The notes below the pieces were generated by a model, which saw only the letters and a list, made by a program, of their open reading frames with translations, had not been told where the DNA came from and ran no database searches. The translations under genes and the position numbers were made by a program. From contig CAWIMC010000013.1 in NCBI GenBank assembly GCA_963837005.1, positions 558,001-622,000 of the forward strand: a stretch of DNA of 64,000 bases. The letters run 5' to 3'. This DNA is from CALDTK01 sp963837005. Lineage in GTDB: Bacteria; Bacteroidota; Bacteroidia; Chitinophagales; Saprospiraceae. Shown here in pieces: positions 39,475-50,263 of this stretch. Every line of letters starts with the position of its first letter. Position 1 is the stretch's first letter.

Positions 39475-39814
39475 ATCGTAGAGGTGCTTGGGGTGCGGGA
39501 AGTTAAAGGGGACGGGAGGATTATGTGGACGATGGACTGCTGTGCTGGATGGCTTTAAAGACGCTATTTTAACAGAGAGACGCCGAGGAGCACAGAGGGA
39601 CACAGAGTTACGTGCCTGCGGCACAGAGGATGTCCTTCGAACGAGAGGCACGGAGCAAGGTGTGACGCGCTGGACGTCGCCTACGCCGTAGCGAACCAAG
39701 CCCCCAAACAATCTTCCGATCACACAACCCCTTCCCCCGGACAGGAGGGAGCCAGGGTGCCCACAAGAAAGCGGCCTACGCGGCAGCGAACCAAGCCACC
39801 AAACAACCTTCCAA
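39475..39814. repeat. intergenic stretch with a 95-base direct duplication
   Basis: The word around GCCTACGCCGTAGCGAACC, with its tail of CAAACAATCTTCC, starts at 39676 and recurs with changes at 39771 (GCCTACGCGGCAGCGAACC). A stretch of CACAGAG/CACGGAG words lies at 39590-39660. No gene is supported. Confidence 0.5.
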
Positions 39815-40972
39815 TCAAACAATCCCTTTCCGCACCGCCCCAGCCCGCACTAGCCACACGTCATACAGCACCGCACTCAACAAAAAGAGCGCCCCCGCCT
39901 GGTGCAGCACCCCCCAACTCACGGGAATCGTCCCCTGGCTCAGCACCACCGTCACAATGCCCAGCAGCACCTGCGTCAGCGTCAGGCCCGCCGTCACCAG
40001 CAACGCCGTGCGCCAGCGGCTGTCGCCAAAACTCAGCCCCCGCCACAGTAGCAGGGCCACCAGAAAAGTCACGACGTAAGCCGCCGTCCGGTGCAGCACC
40101 TGGATGAGCGCCGACATCAGCGGGTGCGAGTCGTAGTGCACGATATTGTCGAGCGTCCACGAGGACGAGTTGAAGATGACGCCCGGCACGGCCACGCCGT
40201 TGAGGTCCGGCCAGGTGGGGTAGGCCAGCGCGGCCTTCATCCCGGACATCATACCGCCGAGAAGTATTTGCACCACCAGGGCGCCAGCCAACACGTAGAC
40301 CAGCTTGCGGAGACCTGCACTAGGTTTTGCCGAAAGGCGCACGTCAAAAGTCCAGAGCGTCGTCCACAGCAGGATACCGAAGGTCGTAAAGGCGATCCCG
40401 AGGTGCATCGAGAGCTTGTAGGCGTTGACCAACGGCCGTTCGATGAGCCCAGAGGCCACCATGATCCACCCGAAGCTCGCCGTGAGGGCCGCTGCCGCAA
40501 AAACGAGCGCCAGTCGCTTGCCGAGCCGCTTGTCGATCCACCCTTTAAATACGAAGTAGGTCAGCGGCACGATAAAGACGATGCCCATCATCCGCGCCCA
40601 GAGTCGGTGGAAGTACTCCCAGAAGTAGATAAACTTGAAGTCGCCGAGCGGCATGCCTTCGTTCATCTTGGCGTACTGCGGGGTCTCCTTGTAGAGATCG
40701 AAGGCCTCCGACCACTCCGCCTCACCCATCGGCGGCAGGGCCCCCGTGACGATCTCCCACTTCGTGATCGACAGGCCCGAACCGGTGAGGCGCGTGATGC
40801 CCCCGACCACCACCTGCACGAAGATTAAGACCAGTCCGGCCAGCAGCCAAACCTTCACCGCCCGTGGATACCGGCGGCGCGGCGGCGCAACCTGGACCGG
40901 CGTGTTGACCACCGCTTCACGGCTTTCGGCGGCGGGACTTTCCAAAATTTCGGCGGCGACGAGCTTATCCAC
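39815..40972 (-). CDS. ctaA: heme A synthase, COX15/CtaA family
   Basis: A 385-residue integral membrane protein with eight predicted spans that oxidises the C8 methyl of heme O to make heme A for cytochrome oxidase. Conserved features: QVVVGGITRLTGSGLSITKW at the first span, WEYFHRLWARMMG (heme-ligand His), MHLGIAFTTFG, and the second half with VLHRTAAYVVTF and LHQAGAL. The start is GTG (VDKLVAAE). It contains motif copies at 40018 (loop GACA, read FGDS) and 40323 (stem GCC/GGC, read LSAKP). Not next to other oxidase genes here. Confidence 0.93.
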   Translation of the reverse strand: MDKLVAAEILESPAAESREAVVNTPVQVAPPRRRYPRAVKVWLLAGLVLIFVQVVVGGITRLTGSGLSITKWEIVTGALPPMGEAEWSEAFDLYKETPQYAKMNEGMPLGDFKFIYFWEYFHRLWARMMGIVFIVPLTYFVFKGWIDKRLGKRLALVFAAAALTASFGWIMVASGLIERPLVNAYKLSMHLGIAFTTFGILLWTTLWTFDVRLSAKPSAGLRKLVYVLAGALVVQILLGGMMSGMKAALAYPTWPDLNGVAVPGVIFNSSSWTLDNIVHYDSHPLMSALIQVLHRTAAYVVTFLVALLLWRGLSFGDSRWRTALLVTAGLTLTQVLLGIVTVVLSQGTIPVSWGVLHQAGALFLLSAVLYDVWLVRAGAVRKGIV

Positions 40973-41523
40973 GGTGTGGTCTCTGGTTATGTGATTTGAT
41001 TAAAAAATTTAAAACCCTATCACTCATCATCAGAGGTGTTAGGATGTGGACAGGAATTTCGGCCGTGGAGGAGCAAAGGCGGTTCTACCCATTCCTCGGT
41101 ACGCAATCCACACCGACCAACACTGAGCACTAGGGCTTTGCCTTCATTATACACCGGGCGCAACCCAGGGTTGTGGGGAAAGCCAACCACGGGTGCACAC
41201 CGCGCAAAACTGACATCCGAGTGTAGAGCGCGGTGACCAAGCCGGGGAGATGTCGCTCCACATCGCTGTGGAAAGTGTGGAAATGGGGAGAGCTGTGGAG
41301 AGGTGCGTGAGTTATCGCCGCGTTGTGCAGCCCTTTTGCACGCTTGTTAACAGGCCTGTTGGTGAGCGCGTGTCGAGGGCGCAAACCCAGCGTGGCGTGG
41401 GCTTTAAGGCCCGTATCATGTTAACTTTCCGAACCCGCACCAACCTTGCGGCCTCCGGGGCCGTTTGTGCCATTTCGCCGCTGTGACAGTACACGTATTG
41501 TCTCGCTCGTAGCCCTCCCCGTC
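40973..41523. other. gene-free stretch
   Basis: About 550 bases between ctaA and a transporter gene. An A+T-rich start (ATTAAAAAATTTAAAACCC at about 41000) may hold the ctaA promoter. Several GTGGA words occur at 41260-41310 without a clear dyad. No gene is supported. Confidence 0.45.
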
Positions 41524-42702
41524 ATGCCTACCACTACTACGCCCCGTTTCGACTGGCGCATCGTGCTCGCCTTCGCGATTGTCTACCTCGTCTGGGGCTC
41601 CACCTACCTGGCCAATATCGAGGCCATTGAGACCATTCCGCCCTCGATCCTCATCGTCGCGCGGCTCTGTACGGCGGGCACCTTCCTCGCGGTGCTGTCG
41701 TATTTTGTGATGCGACGCGCAGGGGCCATCGGCACAGTAGACAGTTCGGGGGCTAGAACCAGTTGGTGGCCCACGCGCCAGCACTGGGTCAATATGGCCA
41801 CCACCAGCTTCCTGTTCCTGACCGTCGGCCTGGGCACGGTGGTCTGGGCGGAGCAGTACATCGAGTCCGGCACCACGGCCGTGATGGTGGCCGCCGAACC
41901 GCTGCTGGTGGTGCTCGTGCTCTGGGCCTTCAGTAAGCAGCGCCCGCGGTGGCAAGCCTTCGTCGGCGTGGCCCTGGGCATCGTCGGCACCATTACCCTC
42001 GTCGGACAGGACATTGTCATTGAGGGCGAGGGCGCCTGGAAGGGCATCATTGCTATCATGATCGGCATATCTGCCTGGGCGGTTGGCTCTGTGCTGACGT
42101 CGAGGGTTTCGCTTCCGCAAAACCGGCTTCAGACCGCGGGGCTACAGATGTTAATCGCGGGGACCCTGGCGGTGCCTTTCATCTTTATCGACGCCAAGGT
42201 GCCCGGCTGGAGCATCGATCAGGTGAGTGATGTGTCGGCCTGGTCGTTTGCGTTTTTGGTGGTTTTTGGGTCCATCATAGCTTACTCGGCCTTCCTGTAC
42301 TTGCTGCAGCGCGTCTCTCCAGAAAAGGTCGCTAGCTCGACGTATGTGCACCCAGTGGTGGCACTCACGCTAGGCGTCCTGTGGCGCGGCGAGGCCATCA
42401 GTGGCCAGACGATGGTGGCGTGCCTCATCCTCCTTACGGGCGTGCTCTTCGTCAACGGTAACTGGGGCAAGCGCACGCCCCGCTCCATCGCGCAACCCCG
42501 CCAGTCGATGTCCGGGGCCATTCGGCGGCGGTGGACAGGTATGGCGCTGCCGGGAAAGAATGAGGAACTCAGGCAGTTCCTAGGAGTCGGTGGTGATTCC
42601 GGATATGCAGCAGTCGCGGGGCAACCTCGGTGCACGGGTCGTTTTGGCGGAAGCCGGACTCGTCGACCGCCACCTCTCGGTGGAGTCCAAGTGGTCGGAT
42701 GA
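41524..42702 (+). CDS. EamA/DMT-family transporter
   Basis: A 392-residue frame with ten hydrophobic spans in two EamA halves (IVYLVWGSTYLANIEAI at the start; AYSAFLYLLQRVSPEKVASSTYVHPVVALTLG in the second half). Members export small metabolites such as amino acids. The true protein probably ends soon after GNWGKR; the last 60 residues are Arg/Gly-rich and unlike the family, suggesting a frameshift near the 3' end. A motif copy with stem TGC/GCG lies in the middle (42111-42124). ATG at 41524 is chosen because the first span begins at once. Confidence 0.85.
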   Translation: MPTTTTPRFDWRIVLAFAIVYLVWGSTYLANIEAIETIPPSILIVARLCTAGTFLAVLSYFVMRRAGAIGTVDSSGARTSWWPTRQHWVNMATTSFLFLTVGLGTVVWAEQYIESGTTAVMVAAEPLLVVLVLWAFSKQRPRWQAFVGVALGIVGTITLVGQDIVIEGEGAWKGIIAIMIGISAWAVGSVLTSRVSLPQNRLQTAGLQMLIAGTLAVPFIFIDAKVPGWSIDQVSDVSAWSFAFLVVFGSIIAYSAFLYLLQRVSPEKVASSTYVHPVVALTLGVLWRGEAISGQTMVACLILLTGVLFVNGNWGKRTPRSIAQPRQSMSGAIRRRWTGMALPGKNEELRQFLGVGGDSGYAAVAGQPRCTGRFGGSRTRRPPPLGGVQVVG

Positions 42703-42820
42703 GGAAGCACTGGAGGCTTTCGTAGCTGGGGACACGGCCAGACCCAAGTATTACGTCGGCGAGGACGACCTGATCGAGATGGACGGTCAGGTGGTGGAGC
42801 ACGAGGCCTTGGTGGGGTAA
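42590..42820 (+). CDS. small acidic protein, unknown
   Basis: A GTG-started frame of 76 residues (VVIPDMQQSRGNLGARVVLAEAGLVDRHLSVESKWSDEEAL in several pieces) that reads like protein, with an acidic C-terminal half. It overlaps the dubious 3' end of the transporter frame in another frame and may be a fragment of a gene broken by an indel. A perfect motif copy (42641-42655) encodes VVLAEA inside it. No family recognised. Confidence 0.35.
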   Translation: MVIPDMQQSRGNLGARVVLAEAGLVDRHLSVESKWSDEEALEAFVAGDTARPKYYVGEDDLIEMDGQVVEHEALVG

Positions 42821-43190
42821 GTCCTCCCTAGCGCCCGAGGGGGAATTTAAGGAGCTGCTATGCAGCGTCTTCTGCTGAGCTACCGCGTGGGTCGTGCACG
42901 GCTGGCACGCTACTGGCGGGCGTTCGACGAGCTCTGCTCGCGCCCGCTACACGCCTATTTGCACGCAAGTAAGGCCATCCTGGCACTCCAGCTGAGTCCA
43001 TCCACGAGTAGCCCAGGGTCGAACAAGTGCGGATTAAAAAAATGACTGCGCCGATTCACCTCCCAAGCTTGGCCCTCGGGACGATGACCCCGGGAAACAT
43101 ATGAACGGCACGCCAGCAAAGCACGCCCCCCGCGGTAGCGCCTTCAACACTTCCCACCTCGATACTTCAACCCTTTACATCTTCGCCCTC

Positions 43191-44123
43191 ATGCGCCTCC
43201 CCGCCCCTCTCCTCGCCTCCACCTTCGCCGAATCCTGTGGCGCCCAACTCCACGGCCCCGACCAGCACATCCACGGGGTTAACGAGATCCACCGCGTCGA
43301 GCCGGGCGACCTCACCTTCGTCGACCACCCGAAATACTACCGCAAGACGCTCGGGAGTGCAGCATCCGTCATCCTCATCGATCGCCTGCCCGAGGGAGTG
43401 ACGCCTTCCGGCAAAACGCTCCTCGTGCGCGCCAATCCTTTTGAGGCTTACGACGCGCTAATTGCACTTCACCGCCCGACGGTACGACTGAGCGAATCGG
43501 TTTTGGCGAAAGCCGCAAGCTCTCCCGACATCGACCCCACTGCCGTCATCGAACCTGGTGCCATCGTCGGACCGGGCGTCACCATCGGCGCCCACACCGT
43601 CATCAGCGCCGGGGCCGTCGTCTACGGACCGTGTGTCATCGGGGCTCACTGCCGCATCGGCGCGAATGCCGTGATCGGAGATGAGGCATTTTACTACCGC
43701 GGCATCGGTGGGAACGGACGACAGAAATGGTCCACTGGCGGTGACGTACACATCGAAGACTACGTCGAGATCGGTCCGCTCTGCAACATCGCTCGCGGCG
43801 TAGGCTCGACCACGCGCATCGGGCGCGGCACGAAGATCGACGCAGCCTGCATGATCGCCCATGATGTCGTCATCGGGGAGGATTGCCTGCTGGCAGCTCA
43901 CGTCGGGATCGCCGGTAATTGTCGCATCGGCAACCGCGTGGTGCTCTACGGGCAGACGGGCCTTGCGCAGAATGTCGAGATCGGCGACGATGCGGTGTGC
44001 CTAGCGCGTACGGGCGTATCGAAATCCATCCCCGGCGGCAAGACCTACAACGGTAATCCAGTACAGGAAGCTCGCGAGTGGCTCAAGGAGATCGCCGCCA
44101 CTCGGCGGCTGGCGCGGGGGTAG
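43191..44123 (+). CDS. LpxD-like UDP-3-O-acylglucosamine N-acyltransferase
   Basis: A 310-residue left-handed beta-helix acyltransferase. An N-terminal uridine-binding-type domain (GVNEIHRVEPGDLTFVDHPKYY) is followed by about ten hexapeptide repeats (IGAHTV, IGANAV, IEDYVE) with the catalytic His in ACMIAHDVVIG and a C-terminal helix. LpxD adds the N-linked acyl chain of lipid A. Bacteroidota carry both a longer LpxD and paralogues like this one, so it may be the second type. Start at 43191 rather than an in-frame ATG at 43101. Motif copies at 43403 and 43500 lie in the linker between domains. Confidence 0.85.
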   Translation: MRLPAPLLASTFAESCGAQLHGPDQHIHGVNEIHRVEPGDLTFVDHPKYYRKTLGSAASVILIDRLPEGVTPSGKTLLVRANPFEAYDALIALHRPTVRLSESVLAKAASSPDIDPTAVIEPGAIVGPGVTIGAHTVISAGAVVYGPCVIGAHCRIGANAVIGDEAFYYRGIGGNGRQKWSTGGDVHIEDYVEIGPLCNIARGVGSTTRIGRGTKIDAACMIAHDVVIGEDCLLAAHVGIAGNCRIGNRVVLYGQTGLAQNVEIGDDAVCLARTGVSKSIPGGKTYNGNPVQEAREWLKEIAATRRLARG

Positions 44124-44540
44124 GCCGACGGGTTGGCACTATATATTCTTCGACAGCGCCGATGTACGGCGTCCACGCAATACTCAACAGCGTTTGATCA
44201 AGAGCGCTCTTCCGCGAGATGGTGCTTCCGTAGCAAGGCCATCAAGCCCACGCCAAGCTAAATGCATAATGGCCAGTGTAACCGAGGCGAGCACCCCAGC
44301 GGAAGTGTGGCCTAGCCGACACCGAGTACGGCGGGTCTAGGACGGCGGGGAGCACGGCAAGGCTAACCGGGGGACGCCTTATCACATATTCGCGAACGTG
44401 AACTTCCCCGGACGAAGCGCTCGGCGAAAGAGTCCACGAAGAGGCCGACGAACTCAACTCTCCCTAAACCATCATACCCGCTTCACCCCTGCCTAACATT
44501 CAGAATAGAGCTTTGTAGCATTCGCCAAAACCACGTGCGT
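44124..44540. other. gene-free stretch
   Basis: About 415 bases with no supported gene. A degenerate hairpin motif (GCATTCGCCAAAACC) sits just before the next start codon. Confidence 0.45.
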
Positions 44541-45404
44541 ATGCCCCGCCGCCTCGTCGAGATCGCCGTCGTTTCAGATATTCACCTCGGGACCTACGGT
44601 AGCCACGCCACTGAGCTCCACGACTACCTCAGGCGCATCCAGCCGCGGACCCTGATCCTCAACGGCGACATCATCGACATCTGGCAGTTCTCGAAGAGCT
44701 ACTGGCCCAACGCCCACACCAAAGTCCTCAAACAGGTCCTCGGCCTCGCCGCTAAGGGTACGCAGGTCTACTACCTCACCGGCAATCACGACGAAAAACT
44801 CCGCAAACTAGAGGGCCTGAGCCTTGGCAATCTGCACATCCGCAATACGCTTTCGCTAAAACTCGCCGGCCGCCGCACATGGTTCTTCCACGGGGATGTC
44901 TTCGACGCCGTCATCAAACACTCGAAGTGGCTCGCGAGGGTCGGGGCGGTGAGTTACGACGGACTCATCCTCCTCAACGCGGCCATCAACCACGTGCGCG
45001 GTACCCTCGGCTACGGGAAAGTGAGCCTCTCGAAGCGCATCAAGAACAACGTCAAGTCGGCGGTCAGCTTCATCAATCAGTTCGAGACCGCCGCCGCTAC
45101 CCTAGCCCTTACCAAAGGCTACGACACCATCGTCTGCGGCCACATCCACCAGCCGGCCGATCACCTCATCGAGGTGCCGGACCTCGGCCAGATCCGCTAC
45201 CTCAACTCCGGCGACTGGGTCGAGAACCTCACAGCCCTCGAGTACGACGCCGGCGAGTGGCGCCTCTACCGCCACCTGGAGCAGAGCCTTGAGGATGCCG
45301 ACGCGACCGCCGATACCGACGGTCAGGACCCGGACGGCATCGAACTCGTCGACCTCACGGAGAAAGAACTCTTCGACAATCTCCTCGCGGAGCTTACCGC
45401 CTAG
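44541..45404 (+). CDS. LpxH-like metallophosphoesterase
   Basis: A 287-residue calcineurin-type phosphoesterase with the metal motifs in order: SDIHLG, NGDIIDIW, TGNHDEK, FHGDVFD and CGHIHQP. The set and spacing are those of UDP-2,3-diacylglucosamine diphosphatase-like enzymes (LpxH/LpxI step of lipid A synthesis), close to what many genomes call the UDP-2,3-diacylglucosamine hydrolase family. The lpxD-like gene lies just upstream and a glycosyltransferase 18 bases downstream, supporting an envelope role. An upstream GTG could add two residues. A motif copy lies at 44848-44862. Confidence 0.85.
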   Translation: MPRRLVEIAVVSDIHLGTYGSHATELHDYLRRIQPRTLILNGDIIDIWQFSKSYWPNAHTKVLKQVLGLAAKGTQVYYLTGNHDEKLRKLEGLSLGNLHIRNTLSLKLAGRRTWFFHGDVFDAVIKHSKWLARVGAVSYDGLILLNAAINHVRGTLGYGKVSLSKRIKNNVKSAVSFINQFETAAATLALTKGYDTIVCGHIHQPADHLIEVPDLGQIRYLNSGDWVENLTALEYDAGEWRLYRHLEQSLEDADATADTDGQDPDGIELVDLTEKELFDNLLAELTA

Positions 45405-45421
45405 CCCGTCCCCCTACCCGC

Positions 45422-46405
45422 ATGCGCATCCTCTACGGCATCCAGGGCACGGGCAACGGCCACCTCGCCCGCGCCATCGACATCATCCCCGCCCTGGAGC
45501 AGCACGGCCGGGTGGACCTGCTCGTGTCGGGCTACGCCTCGGAGGTGACGCTCGGCCGCGAGATCAAGTACCGCCCGAAGGGACTCGGCTTCGTGTTCGG
45601 GAAATCCGGCGGGATCGACCTGTGGAGCAGTTACGGGCAGTCGGACCTGCGGCGCCTCCAGCGCGATATCCGCGACCTGCCGGTGCGCGATTACGATTTG
45701 GTGGTCTGCGACTTCGAACCCGTGTCGGCCTGGGCGGCGCACCGCGCGGGTTTGCCCTGCGTAGGGCTCAGCCACCAGGCCGCCGTCCTGCACCCCGCCA
45801 GCCCGAAGCCCGAAAAATCCTTCTCGGTCGGGCGTGCCATCCTCACGCACTACGCCCCAACGCAGCGGGACTACGGGTTTCACTTCGACCGCTACGCCGC
45901 GGAAATATCGACGCCCGTCATCCGGCAGGCCGTGCGGCAGCTAGCGCCGAAGACGCGCGCCCACTACACGGTTTACCTCCCGGCCTACGAGGATGCGAAA
46001 CTCGTCGCGCGCCTCAGCCAAGTGGCCGAAGTCCGGTGGCAAGTCTTCTCGAAACACGCCAGGCAGTTTGGCCGAAAGGCCAACGTGTCCATCCATCCCA
46101 TCAGCCAGGACACCTGGCTCGAGAGCCTGCGTACCTGCACGGGCGTGCTGTGCGGCGCCGGTTTCGAGACCCCCGCCGAGGCGCTTTACCTCGGGAAAAA
46201 GCTGATGGTCGTGCCGATGAAAGGCCAGTACGAGCAGGCCTGCAATGCGGAGGCCCTCCGCCTCATGGGCGTGCCCGTCCTCAAGAAGCTGAGCCTCAAG
46301 CGCCTCGAGGAGCTGCGGCGCTGGGTGATCAGCGAGCAGCGGGTTGAGGTGGCGTATCCCGATGAGACGCAAGGGGTGGTGGACGGGCTGGTGGCGGGGG
46401 TGTAG
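45422..46405 (+). CDS. glycosyltransferase, MJ1255/VC2487 type
   Basis: A 327-residue GT-B-like protein: the glycine-rich N-terminal GIQGTGNGHLARA, the central DYDLVVCDFEPVSAWAAHR, and the donor-binding region GVLCGAGFETPAEALYLGKKLMVVPMKGQYEQACNA (read in pieces), as in the MurG-related MJ1255 group. It starts 18 bases after the phosphoesterase gene, so the two are probably co-transcribed and may act in one envelope pathway. A motif copy at 46066-46080 is extended to a 4-bp stem GGCC/GGCC. An intrinsic terminator for the opposing gene follows. Confidence 0.85.
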   Translation: MRILYGIQGTGNGHLARAIDIIPALEQHGRVDLLVSGYASEVTLGREIKYRPKGLGFVFGKSGGIDLWSSYGQSDLRRLQRDIRDLPVRDYDLVVCDFEPVSAWAAHRAGLPCVGLSHQAAVLHPASPKPEKSFSVGRAILTHYAPTQRDYGFHFDRYAAEISTPVIRQAVRQLAPKTRAHYTVYLPAYEDAKLVARLSQVAEVRWQVFSKHARQFGRKANVSIHPISQDTWLESLRTCTGVLCGAGFETPAEALYLGKKLMVVPMKGQYEQACNAEALRLMGVPVLKKLSLKRLEELRRWVISEQRVEVAYPDETQGVVDGLVAGV

Positions 46406-46417
46406 TAAATCGTAGCC

Positions 46418-46452
46418 AAAAAAGCCCCAGCGCTCACTCCGAGCACTGGGGC
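46418..46452 (-). terminator. intrinsic terminator
   Basis: On the minus strand GCCCCAGTGCTC and GAGCGCTGGGGC pair as a 12-bp stem with one mismatch and a five-base loop, followed by TTTTTT. It lies 25 bases past the stop at 46477 of the large phosphoesterase gene, and its stem could also slow the converging transcript. Confidence 0.85.
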
Positions 46453-46476
46453 GGTATCTAATCCGGAGACGCGGGT

Positions 46477-49400
46477 TTACTCAATAATCAGGGCGTGGGT
46501 CTCGGTCGCCCCCGGGGTGTTGACCTCCAGTAAATAGAGGCCCGCGGCGAGCCGCAGGTCGAGGTCCATGCGGTAACCGCCGGCGGTGGCGACGGTGGTG
46601 TAACGTTGCACTTCCTGGCCGGCCGCGTTGAGGACGCGGACGGTGCGCTGCCCGGCTTCCGCCTGCTCGCCAGCGAGTTGTACGGCGCCGCGGCTCGGAT
46701 TCGGGAAGAGTGACGCGGTGCCTGGTTTTGGCGTAAGCCCCGTCAACGTGTTCCCGCCACTGACGCGCCGGATGCGGCCCTCGCCGCCGCTCGGGTACTG
46801 CGCCGCCGTCACGAGGCCGTTGAGCGGACCGCGGATGTAGTTGGCCAGCGCCTGCTGGTACGTCACGCCGAGGTTGGTAAACGCCGACCCAAACAGGTAC
46901 TGGTCGCCACCGCCGGCCAGGAAGTTGATCGTCGCCACGCTGTAGGTCGCGCCCGGCGTCACCACCGTGCCGTTGTCGACCACCACCGTGCCATCGTCGA
47001 GGGTCACTTTGCGCACGCGAGTGCCCGCGGTCGTGACCTGATTATTCGCGCCGATCACCTGCGCCGTGCGCGTGACATCGTACTCGAACTTGAGTCCCGC
47101 CACTTGTGCAAAGCGACCGTTGCCGCTCTCGACACGCGAGACGGCGTTCTCGAGCAGCACTTTGAGTTGCGCGGCAGTCACCTCCTCGGCCACGCTCACG
47201 AAGTTGGCGAAGGGCAGGATGTCGAAGGTGGTGAGTTCGGTGAGTTGGCTCCCGGCCGCGATCATCGCATCGTTGCGGATGCCCCCGCCGTTCTGGAGGG
47301 CGATTTGAGGGCGGCTTACGCCAAAACTCGTCGCGAGTTCACGCGCCTGGAACAAGAGTGCGTCGGCGATGAGGTTGCCCTGGTTGGTCTCGCGCGTACG
47401 GATGTTGCCGCGGATGCCGTCGAGCGCCACCTCCGTGCGGCCGAGGACGCGCTGGTTGAGGCCTGCCACATAGGCGCGCACCGGCTGCTCGATTTCGGCC
47501 ACGAAGTCGGCCTTTGGCAACGCGGTCTTGACCTTGACCGGCCCGCTGGCCTCCCCGATCTCGACGATCTCGCCGGCCCTGTCGAAGGTGGCGAACAGCT
47601 GCCCGACGTAGCGGTAGCTCCCGGGCGTGGTGACGACGTACACGGTGCGACCGGCCGCGTCCTTGACGCCGATGGGATACGGCCCGTCGATCTTGGTGCC
47701 GGGCAGCGCGTCGTTCGGGTTGTTGCTCAGCAGCTCGTCGCCCCCGCCCGCGATCACAATGTCGATGTCGTTGAGCTGCGGGATCAAAGTCGTGTCCTCG
47801 GCGATGGACTGGAGGTGTGAGATCAGCACGAACTTATTGATGCCGCGGGTCTTGAGCCTCGCCACCTCGGCGTTGACGGCCCCGGCCAGCATGGTATTAA
47901 TGGCCACGCGACCCGGGCTCGAGATAAAGCGGATGTCCGGCGTCGTGAGGCCGATGATGCCGATGCCCTCGGTGCCGCGGTAGACGATGGTGCTCGGGGC
48001 AATCTTCCCGGCGCCGACTAGCGCTTGGAGTTCAGGCTCGGCAGAAAAGTCGAGGTTGGCGCTCAGGAAGGTAGTTGGCGCACCGCTTGTCACCTCCCGC
48101 ACGAAGCGCGCCAGCACGCCCGGCCCGAAGTCGAAGTCGTGGTTCCCGATGGCGAGTGCATCATAGCGCAGGCGCCGTAGCGCGATGGCGTCGTAGATCT
48201 CGGAGTTGGCGAGGCCCGCCGAGAAGGCCGGACCGGGCAGGAAGTTGTCGCCCGAACTCAGCAGAATCGAGTTGGCGCCCGCGAGGTAGCCGGTGTACCG
48301 CAGGCTGTCTACGACCTGCGCGAAGGCCGCGATGCCGCCGACGCCCACGTTCGGGTCCTGCAGCAGCTCCGACTCGCCGTCGTTGTTGTGGAGGATCTGC
48401 AGCGTGTAGCGCTCGTCCTCGCCGAGGACCTCGTAGGCCGTGAGCGTACCCGAGACCTCGTTGCTGATCAGCACCATCGGGTGCCCCGGTGGGCGAGTCC
48501 GCGCCGTCGATCCAGACGATCTCCTCGGGGCCGAGGTCACCCCCGGACCCGAGCTCGGCTTCCTCCTCGAAGCGGCGGTTGGAGAAGTAAGTGAGGTACT
48601 GTGGCGCGCGTGGGTTCGACAGGTCGTACACCATCACGCCACTCTGGCGCTCGAGGCCGATGAGCGCGACGGTTTTGCCGTTCAGGCGCCCGATCTCGAT
48701 CGCCTCCGGCTCGGGGCCTTTATCATCCGAGCGGCTCTTGCGCGAGTCGTTGTCGTCGTTGTTGGAGTTGAAGTACTCCGGCACGAGGCCGCGCAGCGTC
48801 TTCTCGAAGTCGTCGGCCGAGTCCCAGACCAGCTTCCCGGCGGCGTCCCAGACGCTGAAGGAGCGAGCGCCGTAGCTGTAGATCTGGTCCACGTCACCGT
48901 CGCCGTCGGTGTCGCCGGTGGCCGTGGTCGTCAGCAGGCGCCCGAGGCTCTCGTTGGACTTGGTGTAGTCGGACGGGTAGGCCGTCGCGGTCGAGCTTGA
49001 GACCTGACGACGCGCGTCTCCTCGGAGTAGCCGTCGTAGTCGCGGGCGTCGCCCTCGTTGGCGGTCACGAGGTAGGTCTGCCCGTCGCTCCCGAGGAAGG
49101 TCGCCATGGCGTCCGGCTGGTACATCCCGAGCACTTTGTGGCTCCAGATGCGGATGTCGCTGGTGCGGTTGGAGGCGTCGAAGCCCTGCGAGCCGAGGTA
49201 GCCCGGGGCCGACCAATCCTTGTAGCCGAGGGGCACGAGGTCGCGCACGGTGCCACTGGCCACGTCGACGATCGCGAAGGCGTTGTTCTCCTGGAGCGTC
49301 ACGTAGACCGTCTGCCCGTCGGGGCTAAAGGCCGGGTACTCCGGCTCCAGATCCTGAGCGGCGTTGGCGCCGGGGCCGAAGATCCGGATGCCGCGGGCAC

Positions 49401-49983
49401 GCAGCTCGGCCTCGCGCCCGATGTAGGCCCGGAAGTCGGCGGTGCGTACGGCGCCGGTGCGCACGTCGATGAGGCTGATCGAGCCTTCCGGATCGACGGT
49501 GTACGCGTCGTTCGGCTCGCCCTCGTTGGCGACGGCGATGGTGTTGCCGTCGGGCGAGAACTTGACTGCGTCCGGGAGGGCGCCCACGGTGTACTGCGTG
49601 AGGTACTTACCGTCGGTGTCGAAGATGACCACGGCGCCGGGGTCGGTGCTCACGTTGGCCTGCGCGGCGACGGCCACACGACCGTTCGCGACCGCGACGC
49701 TGTTGACGCCGCCGCCGTAGGCGCTCATGTCGAGCGTGAACAGCGAGTCGAGCCCACCGGCGGCCGTGAGTTGGAGCGCGACGACACTGTTGGCCTGGGC
49801 GTTGGTGAGGTAGGCGCGCTTGGACTGCTTGTCGTAGGCGACGATCTCGGCGGCACTTTCGTCAAAACTGCCGGCTTGGTAGGTGGCGGTCGGGACGAAG
49901 GAAGGCACGCGTTGGGCGGCAAGCGGGAGCGCCTGCCAGGCGACTACAAAGAGCGTGAGGAGGGAGGGTAAGGACTGCTTCAT
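46477..49983 (-). CDS. choice-of-anchor I plus 5'-nucleotidase fusion with type IX sorting domain, frameshifted
   Basis: A secreted protein of roughly 1160 residues. Signal peptide (ALPLAAQ), then a seven-bladed choice-of-anchor I propeller (AVKFSPDGNTIAVANEGEPND ... SHKVLGMYQPD), then a UshA-like metallophosphatase with LQILHNNDGESE, LSSGDNF, AIGNHDFDFG and the 5'-nucleotidase C domain (QNGGGIRNDAM, GGDQYLFGSAF), and finally a sorting domain (SLFPNPSRGAVQL ... AAGLYLLEV). Frames change near 49000 (probably two indels within 40 bases) and near 48500. It hydrolyses nucleotides or other phosphoesters outside the cell. Motif copies at 46725, 47313 and 49854. Confidence 0.85.
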
Positions 49984-50263
49984 GGGTGGGTTTGGTTGTG
50001 GACCGAAGGTGACCTACCTGCATTACGCTACTGTGATACGTAGATTAACAGGTCATTACGAATGTGTTTTCCGCACGTGGTTTGAACGTTAGCTAAAGTC
50101 CACGCCTCCTCGGTCTGTCCGCCGGTTTTTGGCGAAAGCCGCTTCCTTAATCTGCGAGAGCGAAGGCGACAATAGTTTATGGTATTGCTTTGCGAGTCCT
50201 GCCTGAACCCTCGCTCTACATTCCCACCTCATCCCGCGTCCCTTACTCCTCATCAACGTCGCG

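Noticed and set aside
40960..41310. Words resembling DnaA boxes (TTATCCACG, TGTGGAAA)
   Set aside because: No cluster of good matches to TTATCCACA, no dnaA/dnaN neighbours and no A+T-rich unwinding element beyond a short stretch.
42860..43045. A 61-codon frame with a GGAG sequence before its ATG
   Set aside because: Arg/Ser-rich, no recognisable feature, and Bacteroidota rarely depend on such ribosome-binding sites.
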